This document shows positions 1-12,779 of a stretch of DNA of 64,000 bases, piece by piece. A program made the position numbers and the translations under genes. Source of the stretch: Paramarasmius palmivorus (Eukaryota > Basidiomycota > Agaricomycetes > Agaricales > Marasmiaceae); NCBI GenBank assembly GCA_037176845.1, contig JAYKXP010000115.1:94799-158798 (forward strand), read 5' to 3'. A model generated the notes under the pieces. That model searched no databases. It saw only the letters and a list, made by a program, of their open reading frames with translations, and was not told where the DNA came from. How positions within the stretch are numbered: position 1 is the stretch's first letter; each line of letters begins with the position of its first letter.

Positions 1-2957
1 CTATTCATGTACATATTTTCACATTAATCTATCCGTGAGGTCTAGAGAAGACCTCTGCCAAGTTAGAACGATCAAGGCAAATTCATCACATCCAGACCCG
101 ATGTAGTATACATTTTGGTCACTGCTACGCTATCTGTGACCAAATAAATACCTGGATGTGAGAGAAGTTGAAATAATCATGGCCCGATCTTCATATATGA
201 TCTTCACTTGATCTCCACCTAATGACCTGACGCGTTTTGCAACGCCCTGGCAGGTGATGCATAATGGGTAGAGTACTTAGAGTGTCCAATGTGTATGTTT
301 GCCCTATCTTCTCCATCTACATTCGCGGACCCACAGTATAGCTGGGCAAAAACTCATCCAGCGCTTCTCTATCTCTGCTGTCCAGGTGACCAGGAGTGCA
401 TTTGCAAACGTTATCGTTTGAGTTGTATTGATATTGCCCCATATGGTGTAACGCACTTGTCGCAAGTGTCAGCATTTCAATGGGTGAAGTTAGCAATTTT
501 ATTTTTCCTCTGGCGGACACACTACATGTCTAAAGCTTCGGAAGGAAACGGTCATTCACCTGAGGTAATTTAGCTGTTACAACCTTGTCATGTCGATTAA
601 GCCCGACTGCCAAACTGTCTTAAGAGGTACCCCCACGGCAACCAAGCAATCTTCAGCTGTAGTAGGATTAGAGAGTCAACACCGCTTGACAACAACTCTA
701 CAGAGCATGACACAGAAAACGATGTGGGAATGGGCCTCGAGTGCCAGCTTAAGCATTCAGGCAAAAGACTTCAAAGGTGGACATCTTCATTCAGCCAGCG
801 AGCCTTGCATGTACTTGACCTCCATCAGGAAAGTCAAAACGTAGTCAAAAGAGCTGTTACTTGTTGTCAGACAACTGGCGATTACAGGAGATCTGTGAAC
901 GTACCGAAACTGGACTATTGAATACCGCATTGTACATAGCTTTCACCACGTAAGAATCGTCTGGATCGTCGAAAACAGGTAGACATACTATATTGTAGCA
1001 TCCTGAGTAGCTTTTGAGCTCATGGCTGTTTTGCGTGCTATGCGAGATATCCGTGGGGGAGGCTTGAGCCATAAGAAATAAGGATGAGTTAAAAGGTCAT
1101 ACTTATAAAAAGAACAGCTCTGCAACTTGATTGCGAGAAATGCTTCACCGGTCATGATATTCCATCTTGATTCCATTGTAATCATATCTTGATGAAACGG
1201 ATGGGCATTAATGAATGTGTTGAATCTATTGCTACCTGCAACTAGATATGATTAGAACGGTCATTCACTTCTGGATTGGACACTCACTTTTCACATACAA
1301 CCTTCGATGCCGCTTCGATCTGATGTATCATACTACTTGAAAGATTGTTCTGAGTATATTCAATAGAAGATACCACTCCCCTGTTTCCACCTATTCAAAG
1401 AGAGTGTATCCAAGGAGAATGGATATGCGCAGTTGGACTGAAAGATGTGCGAGGTCATGCTCACTCACCAGTGGAACCAGTCCCACTCTTAACGAACCGT
1501 CTGCCAAGCTGCCTTTCCACAGGAGCTTGACAGATTGGATGACATTGAGGAGGCTCGAGAGCAAGGGTCGAGGATCCCATTTTTCGTTGCTCAATCCAAA
1601 CTACTAGGTCAGTCCATGCAGCAAAGGCTATGAAAACTATCAATTTCAAACCAAAAAATAAATTCATTGATATGCATACTGTAGGACCCGCTTAGCCACC
1701 CAATGTTCGGTCTGATTGGAACACCACTCAAAACTGCTCTGATCATCTTGAGAGTGTTTATATAACTTGAAAGAAATTGTCTTAAGGGAACCAAAAAAAT
1801 TATGGCTACGGAACATTCATTGACATTAATCAGTTCCGATGAGCTGGACAAGTTTGTGACCACAGCTTGTTCCGATACCACTACAATGCTTGACTTGAGT
1901 AGTGCATCCTGCCTATCCACCGCCCACCACAAACCATTCAACTTAGATTGTCCTCTATGGTTCCACCCTGAAGAAAGCCAGCCCAGACATTCTTCCTCTG
2001 CCATTGCTCAGCACATCAACCTTCAGAAATAGGAGGTTATTGGATCCGATCTATGAATACGAGTTTGGTGTGTTCAGTTCATCTCATCTTGTTGCACCTA
2101 TGACCACTGACTGCCTCTTTAACTGAAGTCCACCGAGAGTACAGACGCCCCTCAAAAAACTCATACATCGACCCTTAGAAAGCTTTTGACATTGTGCATT
2201 GCAGTACCTATCAGAGAATTGAGATATTAAATTCTTCGCTAAGTAAATGATAACAACTTACTGGTGATTTGCATTTGGATCATTGATAGGTGGTCATTTC
2301 TCCTCACCCACAATAATCGAAAGCCATTCAGAGACATACAATCCAGACATCTGTTTCACTACTTTGCTCCCGCATGTAACCGTCATCTTCTCACGAGTTG
2401 CTGATCTCGATTTTCTCATTTGTTCTACTTTCGGACACTTGGATTCGTAGCCAAAGTCCAGCAGCAAAGGCGTACCTGCACCCGGGCCTTGACAAAGGTG
2501 AGAAGAAACTAACCTTGCACTGCTGAGTTAGTTATTGATTCCATTCCAAGCGAAGAGATCAGAACTGGGGAGAGTATCCAAGCGAACGTAAGGGAGTAAG
2601 GATCAGGACACTCATCTGATACACTATAAGTAGCTGCGCTTGGAGGAATGTTGTCTTTGATCTTTTGAGCGAGGATTCGCCCTAGTGAAAAATCATCGGA
2701 ATATGCACACGTCGAAAGATAAGTAGCTCACTTTGGATCAGCCTTATATATAGCCATATCGCACAATGATTACATGGACTTTAGGTGGCTTTAGGATCGA
2801 AAGCAAAAGAGAAACTATCAGCTAGTAGTATATTTCAAAAGCATGAATGCACTTCTAAAGGTCGAAAGGAAGCTGTTCATGCTATTGAGGCGTCAGCGTT
2901 AGAAATATCAGATGTACAGAGAGCAGAAGCACGCACCAATTTCAATGGTTTGGGCCA
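1..2957. other. gene-free stretch, nothing recognised
   Basis: No open frame here has a recognisable family motif, and the longest frame (minus strand, 1609-2004, about 130 codons) resembles nothing I know. I see no LTR, tRNA or clear tandem repeat. The sequence is of ordinary complexity and fits intergenic or decayed DNA. A frame at 2785-3030 runs into the repeat at 2958 and is not supported as a gene. Confidence 0.5.
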
Positions 2958-3035
2958 CATCAGGAAAACCCCAAATCATGAATTGGGGCCAATTAGGCCA
3001 AACCCTGCTAACGCGTCTATGTGCATCTAAAATAA
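2958..3035 (+). repeat. candidate left terminal inverted repeat of Plavaka element
   Basis: Starting at CATCAGGAAAA this stretch matches the reverse complement of 23287-23364. The match is good over about 45 bases (CATCAGGAAAA, CCCAAATC, TGAATTGG) and decays inward. The pair is inverted and flanks the split Plavaka transposase and the DUF6532-like gene, as terminal inverted repeats would. I could not find a convincing target duplication outside it, so the element edge is uncertain. Confidence 0.4.
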
Positions 3036-3036
3036 T

Positions 3037-3516
3037 CTAATTTGACATGATTGATAGGAGTGAGCAGACAGGTGTATAATTGGTAGAACTTGGCACTCTA
3101 CTTGCCAACATTAGGACGGGGTTTACCCAATCCATGAAGTCATTTACAAAGAATGTTTGACATTCCTCAAGAACATTGCTGGATGTCCACTCTTGAGGTG
3201 CAGATGGCCCAAATTTTGGGATTAGATGAATGCTTTGCTTGATATCATCCACTGCAACGACACTTGCGAGACGCGCCCCTGAATTGTCCGTCCGAAAAGC
3301 ACGCAAAATACGATGCATGAGGTGATTAGCCTCAGGTCTGGGCTTGAATGGCGTGAACCATTCTACATATGCAAGATATTTTGCTGGTTGGACGTCGGGT
3401 GAAGGGAACCAGTGTTTCAGGGCAGACTGAGGAACTTGGAAGTGTGAATACACATCGCACTTGTCCTACCCGATAGTCTGGTACATAAATCATGACTTCA
3501 GTATTCAATTGCACAC
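3037..3516 (-). pseudogene. Plavaka transposase, C-terminal fragment
   Basis: The translated minus strand contains YVEWFTPF, RPEANHLMHR, SIHLIPKFG and CQTFFVNDFMDW. This pattern (a YVEWF block, a Cys/Ile-HLIPKFG block and a final FxVN block) is typical of the tail of Plavaka transposases in Agaricomycetes. The upstream part of the same gene resumes at 14787, on the far side of gypsy-1. The tail ends near 3037 with ordinary termination. It belongs to the same ancestral gene as 14787-17012 and 20262-20787. Confidence 0.75.
3512..3516. repeat. target site duplication CACAC of gypsy-1
   Basis: CACAC lies directly before the 5' LTR (3512-3516) and directly after the 3' LTR (14782-14786). A perfect 5-bp duplication is what a Ty3/gypsy integrase leaves, so both LTR edges are fixed to the base. 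Confidence 0.9.
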
Positions 3517-3953
3517 TGTTAGGATTTATCCCAACAAGAAACATCTCTTCGACAAACACCATATCATATCTACGTCGACCACCTCACCATTTAGCTATCC
3601 TTACATCAGGGCTGCACATACCGTACATCATTCCTTATCCGCTCCCCCATCCATCCCCGCAATCCCATGTGATCGTGTTAACTGTAATTATCCCGAAGGT
3701 TCTAGAAATCCTTCAGTTCCATATATTTACTTGCTCATTACTTGTTCAAAAGCCATTCTCGGTATTTTACAAGTGTACCTACATACACAACTATCTACGA
3801 AATACTGATATCTTCCTTCTCTCTCAATCTAACCTGAGTGATTAACTGCGTGAATTGACATCTGCTTAGTGGCTTTCTGAGTTCTACACAAATTGAACAT
3901 TACTCATCTAACCATCTTTAACCTCACGTACACAATTTAGGTCGATTCTAACA
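3517..3953 (+). repeat. 5' LTR of gypsy-1
   Basis: 437 bp, starts TGTTAGGATTTATCC and ends GATTCTAACA. It differs from the 3' LTR at three sites that I could find, all transitions: T for C in CTTAGYGG, A for G in CTCRCGTA, and T for C in GATYCTAACA. Two of the three are CpG sites in the 3' copy. The sequence after it (TGATACCGAGAAC) should hold the primer binding site, but I could not match it to a tRNA. Confidence 0.93.
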
Positions 3954-3980
3954 TGATACCGAGAACCCCACCGCCTCCAG

Positions 3981-6900
3981 ATGTCAACACGCATTATTCA
4001 TGACGACGACGACAGGTCGCCGACACCACCTCCAGCCCACCACACTTTCACTCCCCTAGGACAGTGGACTCCTCGTACTCCAGTAGCTCCCTCATCTATC
4101 GACCCTAATACAACAACTGGGGGACAGACTCTGGGAAGCACTCCAGGCACTCAAAATCTTGATCCTAATCTTCCAGAATTACACCGTTGAGTTGTGAACT
4201 CCTCTCGTCGAAGAATGGGCGGACCTATTTCTCCCGGACCACTACCGTCCCCGACTACTCGGGATATTCACAATCCATACACACCAAGTCGATTGCTATC
4301 GAATGAACTCGCGCGTGTAGAAATGGCACCCCGAACTCCTCGAATAGCTCAAGGTGTTTCATCTGTCCCTGCTCAAATACTTAGTAGCCGACAAGGACAA
4401 CGAAGGGTAACCATTAACTCACCAAGAAACATAGCCCCACTAACGCCATTCCACCATCATCAGTCTCAGGTTCCATGTCTATCTCCTTCGGCTCTACCAA
4501 TTCCACCAAGAGTAATTTCGCCTAGAACCCCTCCTAGACAAGCTGAAGCAGGACCTGGGCCAACGACACAAGAACATAGAAGTTTTGCTGAGAGAATACA
4601 GCGTCAGCGAGAAGAATATGAGGAAATATTCGGTAGTCCGTACCCAGAGCCTTCTATTAATAGCCCATTTCCTGATATAGGCCCAACCCGTACCCCACAA
4701 GAGGTTCTTGAGGATTTGGGAATGCGGTGTTATCGCTTTGCGCAAAGAATGGGAGTTCCAGACATAGAGCAAATGACAACTCGTGAGCATATTGAAGCAA
4801 TGAGGGAATTAATGCTCACCGAAGATATTGAGTTGCCAATTCAAGTCAGCGAATTCCTGTCGAATCCCAAGAATCGTTGGGAGTTGTCAAACCTATATGC
4901 CAGAAGTTTACAGCCTGATATCCGGGAAATGTTACCAGATATTCCTGATTCCCCAGCCAGCAATAGAAACACGTACCTGTTGACCCCGGCTCCAACATAT
5001 CACACCCATAATATTCTCCAAACATCCAGGAGTTCATTAGGGCATTCAACGCAACCCGAGAACCCCCAAAATACAGGGGAACATCATCGAGAAACACCGG
5101 GAGCCGGAGAATCTGATAGGCGACAGGTGGTGTTCATTGAAACTGAAAATGAAGAGACTAGCAGCGAGGATCTAGTCAAGAGCTCATCGTCTTCATACGG
5201 TGAACCAATAGAACCACGTTTTAATCCTGACAATATGGTCCCTAGAGGAATGGTACGCCACATCGATGACGCTTTAGATTCTGATGGTGAGCATGTAGTG
5301 TACTATGTCCCACGCCCTGTCAACCCCATCTTGCGATCTATGACCACTCGTTCTGAGGGAACTGCAGAAATTCATATAAGTTCGTATTCTGAGGAACAAG
5401 AAGGACAAGCAACGTACGTGGCGGGGTTAGAAAGCCAGACTTCTGCTCGAGCTCCTTCTTGCGCATCTTCTGAACCTCCTAGACCATCACCCCCAACCTT
5501 CATACCTTCTCCAACACCTAGTCAACTGTGGAGCCAAGACCCTAGCTCCAACGAAGAAGGAGCTGACCAGGGGCGCCAACTAGTGCCTTTGATCACGGTT
5601 CAGAGAGAGCCAAGATGAATGGCAAGGATAACTCAGCGACGACCACGAAGAATGGAAATGGGTAGGCGTCTATACACAATTTCGGATTCAGACCCAGACG
5701 TAACAATGCGATTCGAGGAGTTGTCATCGAGTCCTGAATCCACGAATCGAATATCCTCTGGTTCCGAAATTGAAGAATCACTGCATAGAGACCAGCCAAA
5801 TGGTATTGATAATTCTCACGAATCCACGGCTTCAGCAAGATCTGCAAGTTCGGTTACTTCTTCATCCTCGGGACCAGTTTTCATAGGGATGTACGTACCT
5901 GGATATGACCCAGAAGGTCGCACTCCCCCTTCCGTCACCAGTATTCACAATCCGCCCCCACCATATCAACCAAATCAACCCAATGATCGTCCTATTCGAC
6001 CTGGAGAACCCAGAAGAGAAGGCTACGCCTTCACCCCTCATCCAAATCGAAATGCTACAGCGGGTCCAAGTCGTGCTGGCGTCTACGTGCCGCCAGGAAG
6101 AAGTCAGCAAAGAGAAGAAGAAAATTGAAGGGATCATACTTACCAGGGAATCCCAGAAGAAAGAAGGAACGGAAATGGTGGAGAAGAGGAAGAGGAAAGA
6201 CCAGAATGGAGGCGTCGTGGTGGTCAAGAAGCAAGGAGTGCTAGTGAAGAGCCGCGGCACCAGAACGATTCGGACCGTGAGCCCGACCAATCAAATGTGG
6301 GCGCCTCTGCGTTTGTACCGCAACAACCACCTCCACCACCTCCACCACCGGCCAATCCACCATCTAACCGTTCTACGGCATCCTCCAATTCATCATCAAT
6401 CACAGGGAATCGATCTTCAGCTCAAGAAAGTGTTGATGGATCGGCAAGAAGCGAAGAATTTTTTCAACCTCTTATCTCAACACCGCCGGCCGCTATCCAT
6501 AACGCTAGGTCTTTTGAAGGAAATACAGCTGGACCATCGAGAGTTCTGTTTACACGGGGACCAAGAGTGGGATCAATAGGGTTTTCAGATTCAAGATCTC
6601 AGGAATCAGGAGGTACGAATAGGACCCAAGGGTACGACAATACGTTCATCTCCGGACCACCTAATCACTCATCTTCCAGCTCTAATGGGACTTCGGGATC
6701 AGGACAATACTCCGAACGCTATCCACATCTTTCCTATTACCAGCCGCCTCCATCCTCATCACCACCCTCAAGCCTTGGAACAAGACATTCCCGAACCAGT
6801 AATCAATTTATCATCCAACAAGGACCTCCTGGGCCTCCTGGACCTCCCGGACCAATGGGACCACCCGGACCTATGGGACCTCCGGGACCATCAGGAAATG

Positions 6901-7985
6901 GAGTACGACGTAACGAAGAAAACGAAGCAAGAAAGGAGGCAATTAATAGGGAATACAAGCTGGAAATCCGAAAACCAAACCCATTCGATGGGAATGACCG
7001 AACGCTATGGCGTACGTTTGTTAGCGATTGCACCCAAATGTTTTTGGCTAAGCCAACTATCTACAGCGATGACGCCTCGAAGATTCAATATGCATCATCA
7101 TGGTTAATGGGTCCGGCGCAGCGAACATTCGACAATTGGATGGAAATGGAAAGGGAAAGAGGTGAATGGATACCGGTAGTACATGAATGGAGTGTCTTTG
7201 TTATGGAAATGGGACGATTATTTGGGGTACACGACGAAGCATTGCACTCGCAAGCCAAGCTCACGAAAACAGTTCAGCAACCTGGTGAAGAATTCGCGGC
7301 ATTTAGGGTAAGATTCCAAGATGTAGCTTTACGAACAGGATACGACGATTTCGCACTATGATGGAACTTGCTGCAAAACACGCATCCAGCGCTACGGGCT
7401 AAACTCACAAATACCGGCGAACTCCCCAACACATATCAAGGTGTTGTTGAGCGTCTCATGAATATTGATGGGACACAGCAAGCATTCCGAGACGCTGGCC
7501 TCATGAATCCATTTGCAGCATCGACTTCGCAAATTACCAGCACCTCCACCACCACTACTACTCAGGCGAATAGCACAAATCCTAATATTGGCATACGATC
7601 CCGGAATCCATTTCGCAATCGTCTGACAGTTCAGACGACTGAAGTCAAAAATATTAAGACTCAGGAACAAGCTCAGGGGTCGCAAGCGGTAGTGGGTGAA
7701 GAATCGCCGCAAGTAATCCGTTTAACGAGAACCAAAAGGGAACATCGAATGGCAAACAGGTTGTGTCTAAAATGCGGGAAAGAGGGCCACTTCTTGAGGA
7801 ACTGACCAGCTCTAAAGGAGCAAACGGTATCTCTTCGAGCCGTCTTTACTGTTGATGATGATGGAACTACCAAGGAAGAATTTTATGATGATGAAGGTAA
7901 TATATTTTTGTTTGAAGAAATACCAGAGGAAGAAGAGTCGGGAAACGAGGAGGGGGACCTGAGCCTCGAGGAGAGGGAAGACTAG
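3981..7985 (+). pseudogene. gag: gypsy-1 gag, very long, five premature TGA stops
   Basis: One reading frame runs from ATG 3981 to TAG 7983, about 1,334 codons, interrupted by TGA at 4188, 5616, 6126, 7359 and 7803. Gag proteins package the RNA and form the particle. The N-terminal half is Pro/Ser-rich and probably disordered. At 6822-6893 there are eight Gly-X-Y triplets like collagen. A capsid-like block (KPNPFDGNDRTLWRTF to VRFQDVALRTGY) follows at about 6970-7350. A CCHC zinc knuckle (CLKCGKEGHFLRN) at about 7760-7802 loses its last cysteine to the TGA at 7803. Four stops fit Arg CGA to TGA; the fifth replaces Cys. The final TAG matches the gag stop of gypsy-2 and is taken as natural. The length is unusual, since most gypsy gags are 300-500 residues. 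Confidence 0.85.
6822..6893 (+). repeat. collagen-like Gly-X-Y tract inside gypsy-1 gag
   Basis: Eight 9-base units encode GPP, GPP, GPP, GPM, GPP, GPM, GPP and GPS in the gag frame. The codons vary (GGA/GGG, CCT/CCC/CCG/CCA), so the repeat is kept at protein level and is not a recent DNA slippage product. Confidence 0.85.
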
Positions 7986-10900
7986 GCCCTCCTGAACAAC
8001 ATGCAACGCTACGAGCTGCAATAACACCCTCACCTACGAAGCATCCAACAAAAAACCATACTAGTAACGACCATGACATTAATGATGATACCACAGCCAG
8101 AATTACCTCGAAAACTGAGGAAGCGTTTATTATTAATATGAATATCAACAATAAAATGGACAATGTGTGTAAAAGTAAAGCCCTGTTGGACACAGGTGCA
8201 TCAAGACTATTTATTGACTATCAAACTGCGAACAAACAGCCAAGTAAAATCAACTCTATTTCCCCCATCCGACTCACACTATTTGACGGAGAAGACTCCT
8301 CAGCAGGATTAATCACGCAGTCATTTACTACAGAGTACACCTTGGAGGATGGGACAACTCATTCAGAAGAATTTCTGATCACCAAGCTACATCCTTCAGT
8401 CAACGTGGTTTTGGGATTACCGTGGTTGCGCAAATACAACCCCCATATAGATTGGCGAAACCTTGAATTATCCTTCAACGAAAGTGCAACGTTACGAGGA
8501 AGTATTATTCGGAATCTTGAAGTCACAAACCATGAGGCTTACAAGGTAAAGATGGAGGAGGTAAAAGAGGATCAGAAGCAGCCTAATCCACCATTGCAAT
8601 TGCATGAACCACTAATACTAACATGCAAGGAATGGGAAGTGTATCAACAACAGAAAGAAGCACCAAGGGAAGAATTACGACGAAGGGTTACTATCGAAGT
8701 CGAAGAAGAACCATGTAATGGGTTCCCCACACTAGAACTCAATGATCCAGTACTAATTGCTGAAAATGAGTGGGAAGAATACCTAAAGGAGAAAAACATC
8801 AGTATGAGAGTAGCAATGGATATTACTACAAAGCGGAATTCCATTCACAAAGTTCCACCTCCTTGTCACTACTTTCCGCGACAATCACCACCCCGACCAA
8901 TACGTCGAAAACCAAGCATCCTTGGAACCACTAAACCAAGGACGATAACTTCACAGTCAGGTGCCAAGCCCCAAGGACCCCCAATCAGTCTCATTGGTGC
9001 GCAGGCTTTCATGACGCTGGTCAAACAGGGCTATGAAGTCTATCAGTTTCAGGCATGCCCAACAGAAATGGAAGACACACCTATTGTAACAACCACATCC
9101 CACCTTCGAGGCATCTACACCAAGAAAGTGGGGATCAACGGAAAACCTGAGCTCGGGGGTAAGCCCAGTCTCACACCGGATTATGTGACACCAACAGAAA
9201 AGAGACAGACCCCAGGATATATGACTCCCGAAGAACGAGCTAAGTTCGAAGAAATAGTACCACCAGAATATCATGAGTTCGCGTCTGTATTTGCAGATAG
9301 CGATGCTCGAAATATGCCCCCTCATAGACCGTATGACATGGCCATCGAAACAAAGAACAGTGAATACCCTCCGCCTGGTAAGATCTATAATATGTTGGAA
9401 GTCGAACTCAAAGCGTTGAAAGAGTTCATCGATGACATGCTTGGCAAGGGGTTTATACGTGCCTCTAATTCGCCAATTGGAGTGCCCGTGCTGTTTGCAA
9501 AGAAAAAAGATGGATCATTAAGACTTTGTGTAGATTTCCGAGCATTAAACAAACTCACCAAGCGTAACAATTACCCCATTCCTCTTATTGGCAATCTCAT
9601 CGACCAGTTGGGGAAAGCGGACATATACACCAAATTAGACTTGCGTGCAGGATATTATAACGTTTGAATAGCAGATGGAGAGGAGTGGAAAACGGCGTTC
9701 CGAACCAGATATGGCACCTATGAATTCCTTGTGATGCCAATGGGACTGACGAACGCGCCATCTGTGTTTCAGCGATTTATGAATGATATCTTTCACGATA
9801 TGATCGACATTTGTGTGATCATCTATCTTGATGACATTTTGATCTACTCAAAGGGAAAGAAGGAACACGTTAACCAGGTCAAGGAAGTCCTCAAGAGACT
9901 AGCGGAAAACGACTTACACCTAAAACCGAGCAAGTGCGAATTCCACACAGATTCGGTTGAATACCTTGGCGTGATAGTATCATCAAAGGGTGTAGAAATG
10001 GATCCAAAAAAGGTTCGGATCATTCAGGACTGGCCAGTTCCTATGAATGTCAAGGAGCTACAATCATTCTTAGGATTCGCAAACTTCTATCGACGATTTG
10101 TTGACAACTATTTGGGGATTGTGAAACCATTAACGGCACTGACCTCGAAAACCAAGATGTGGCGATGGACCGAACAATGCCAGAACGTGTTCGACTTGCT
10201 AAAAGAAGCATTTCAACAGGCCCCAATCCTGCAACATTTTAACCCTCACTTACCGATCGTCGTAGAATCTGATGCGTCGGACTATGCCATAGCCGCTATC
10301 ATCTCCCAACATCATCCCGACACCCACGAATTGCACCCTGTCGCGTTTTTCACCTGAAGTATGACGAGTGCCGAACTAAACTATGACATTTACGACAAAG
10401 AACTGTTAGCGATCGTTGAAGCCTTCAAACAGTGGCGAGCCTACCTTGAAGGATCCAAATATCCAGTTCAAGTTTTTACCGACCACAATAACCTCCAATA
10501 CTTTACAACAACCAAAAAACTCAGTCGCTGACAAGCTAGGTGGTCTGAGATGTTGTCAGGTTACGACTTCACAATTAATTACTGACCAGGACGTTTAGGA
10601 GCAAAACCCGATGCGCTAACACGAAGACCTGATGTCTACCCAAAGAAGGAGGACTTGAATAAGGCAAACAAAATGAATGAGCGAATTGTCATACCTGTGG
10701 AACGACTGTTTGCCGCTATTATGCTGAATGAGGAATTGGAACTAAATAGAATACGGGATGCTCCGAAGGATGGGTACTGGGAAGGGATTGAGAAGGAGAT
10801 TAGTATGGGGAAGGATAGTTATACGATAGAAAACGGTTTACTGTTGCGCGATGGACGAATTTATGTGCCTGATCACAAGGACTTGCGATACCGAATTATT

Positions 10901-12338
10901 CAAAACCATCATGATCATAAGCTCTGAGGACACCCAGGCATTCGACGAAACAACCCAGCTAATCAATAGATCATACTATTGGCCACGACTTCGAAGAGAC
11001 GTAATTCGTTATGTTCGAGGCTGTCAGATCTGTGCAAGAGCAAAATCAGTACGACAAAAGAAGTATGGACTGCTGAAACCGTTACCAATTGGAGAACGAC
11101 CCTGGAGTTCAATAGCCATGGACCATATCGTCGAACTGCCGGAATCTAATGGTTGTGATGCCATCCTCGTCGTAGTTTGTCGATTAACCAAACAAGCAAT
11201 CTTTGTTCTCTGTCGAACCACAGACAATGCAGTTGATTTATCAAAACACTTCATTCGAGAGGTCTTTTCAAAACATGGCTTACCCACGGACATAATCTCG
11301 GATCGAGGGACAACGTTCGCCTCGAAGTTCTGGACCACATTATGCCGAGCCCTAGACATTAAAGTCAAATTTTCGACAGCCTATCATCCTGAGACGGATG
11401 GCCAGACGGAACGAACAAACCAGACACTTGAGCAGTATCTGAGAATGTATGTTAATTATGATCAGAACAATTGGGTCGACTTGTTACCATTAGTGGAATT
11501 CACCTATAACAACACCCCTCACTCAACCACCAATGTCACACCGTTCTTCGCAAACAAGGGATATCATCCTCGCCTCACCATTTCATATGATGGGATCCAA
11601 AATCATGCGGCCAATGAAACCGCACAAGATCTCCACTCCCTACACGAATATCTGGAAGCTCAAATCAACTACGCCAATGAATTAGCAACAAAACAGGCTA
11701 ACAGACTACGACAAGATTCACCAGATGACTGGAGAGAGGGAACACGAGTTTGGCTCAGCACGAAGAACATCAAAACGAAAAGACCTGCGAAGAAGTTGGA
11801 TTCTAAGCGCATTGGTCCATTCGAAATAACGAAGCGCGTATCCACTCACACATTTAGGTTAAAATTACCATTGTCTATGAAAGCTCTCCACAATGTATTC
11901 CATGTCAATCTCCTCTCCTGAGTCTACCCCGAAGAATTTCCCCAGCGCCAACCAGTACAACCACCACCAATAGAACTTGAAGAAGGGACAGAACACTTTG
12001 TAGAACAGATCCTGGATTCGAAGCTGGAAAGACGAAGGCTGAAATTCTTAGTACGATGGGAAGGGTACGATCCTCACGAAGACACCTGGGAGCTGCTTCA
12101 TCATCTTGCAGGGTCCACCCAGGCAATCCGCGCATATCAACGGACCCACCCCAATAAACCAGCAGCTACGGAAGAGGAGTTGTTAGCACTGGAAACTGGT
12201 CGTAAAAGGACCCACCCAATAAAGAACCAAAGTAAATCATTCTCACAGCTGCCCAAGCCTATTCCCCAAAACCACCCTAGTCCCATAAACACACATTCCA
12301 AGACTCAAGTTCGTCGGTCGCAACGGTTACGAAAATAA
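7985..12338 (+). pseudogene. pol: gypsy-1 pol: protease, RT, RNase H, integrase, chromodomain
   Basis: Pol lies in the -1 frame relative to gag and is open from before the gag stop, so it was probably made by -1 frameshifting. In order: aspartic protease (LLDTGASRLF, about 8185), reverse transcriptase (LCVDFRALNKL at 9526; YLDDILIYS at 9822), RNase H (about 10230-10610), integrase zinc finger (HHDHK to CQICARAKS), integrase core (MDHIVELP, IISDRGTTF, YHPETDGQTER), and chromodomain (FLVRWEGYDPHEDTWE, about 12045). The chromodomain normally steers integration to marked chromatin. TGA stops fall at 9665, 10355, 10529, 10583, 10925 and 11919. A one-base insertion near 10942 shifts the frame before the integrase. 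Gypsy-2 has Arg at four of these six stops. The last stop is TAA at 12336. Confidence 0.92.
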
Positions 12339-12425
12339 CGGGGAAGCAGTCGTATTGAGCCGGCTTCAATATATAAAATTACAAATATCGGAAGAAACTC
12401 TATCGGCTGGCCACATTCCTCAGTA

Positions 12426-12699
12426 CTGGGGTATTTCGATTGATTCGGATGGTCACAGGTCACAAGGGTCAAAATTTCCGAAATTTTTCGGACGGTCACA
12501 GGCCGCGGAGGGTCTGTCCGAATTGCGTCGGAATGTGACCTCCGAAAAGCGCCCAATTTTCGTCCAAATTTGGCAGGTTCTGGGCGCCAAATCCGAAAAA
12601 TTTCGGCGGTCACAGACCGCCAGCGCCCCATCCGAACCTCGAAATCCGGATGGTGAGGTCACAGGTCACAGGCCGTCCGAATCAATCGAAATACCCCAG
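12426..12699. mobile_element. 274-bp TA-flanked inverted-repeat element (MITE) inside gypsy-1
   Basis: CTGGGGTATTTCGATTGATT at 12426 recurs inverted and ends at 12699; the perfect terminal repeat is 24 bp. TA flanks both ends (12424-12425 and 12700-12701), as a Tc1/mariner-type duplication would. The interior is also partly palindromic (CCGAAATTTTTCGG against CCGAAAAATTTCGG). It codes for nothing. It sits between the pol stop and the end of the antisense gene, so it either inserted after gypsy-1 formed or travels with this family. Confidence 0.75.
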
Positions 12700-12779
12700 T
12701 ATTTATCATTCAACATTGAAAACCACTTCATCACTTACTCTAATTGTGTCACCCAGTCATTCCTTCAACAACAGCTCCT

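Noticed and set aside
1609..2004. Hypothetical protein gene on the minus strand (131 codons)
   Set aside because: No motif, no intron-exon pattern, and a comparable frame on the opposite strand; likely a chance open frame.
7983..7985. TAG counted as another premature stop in gypsy-1
   Set aside because: Gypsy-2 ends gag at the equivalent codon and pol continues in the -1 frame, so this is the natural gag terminator.
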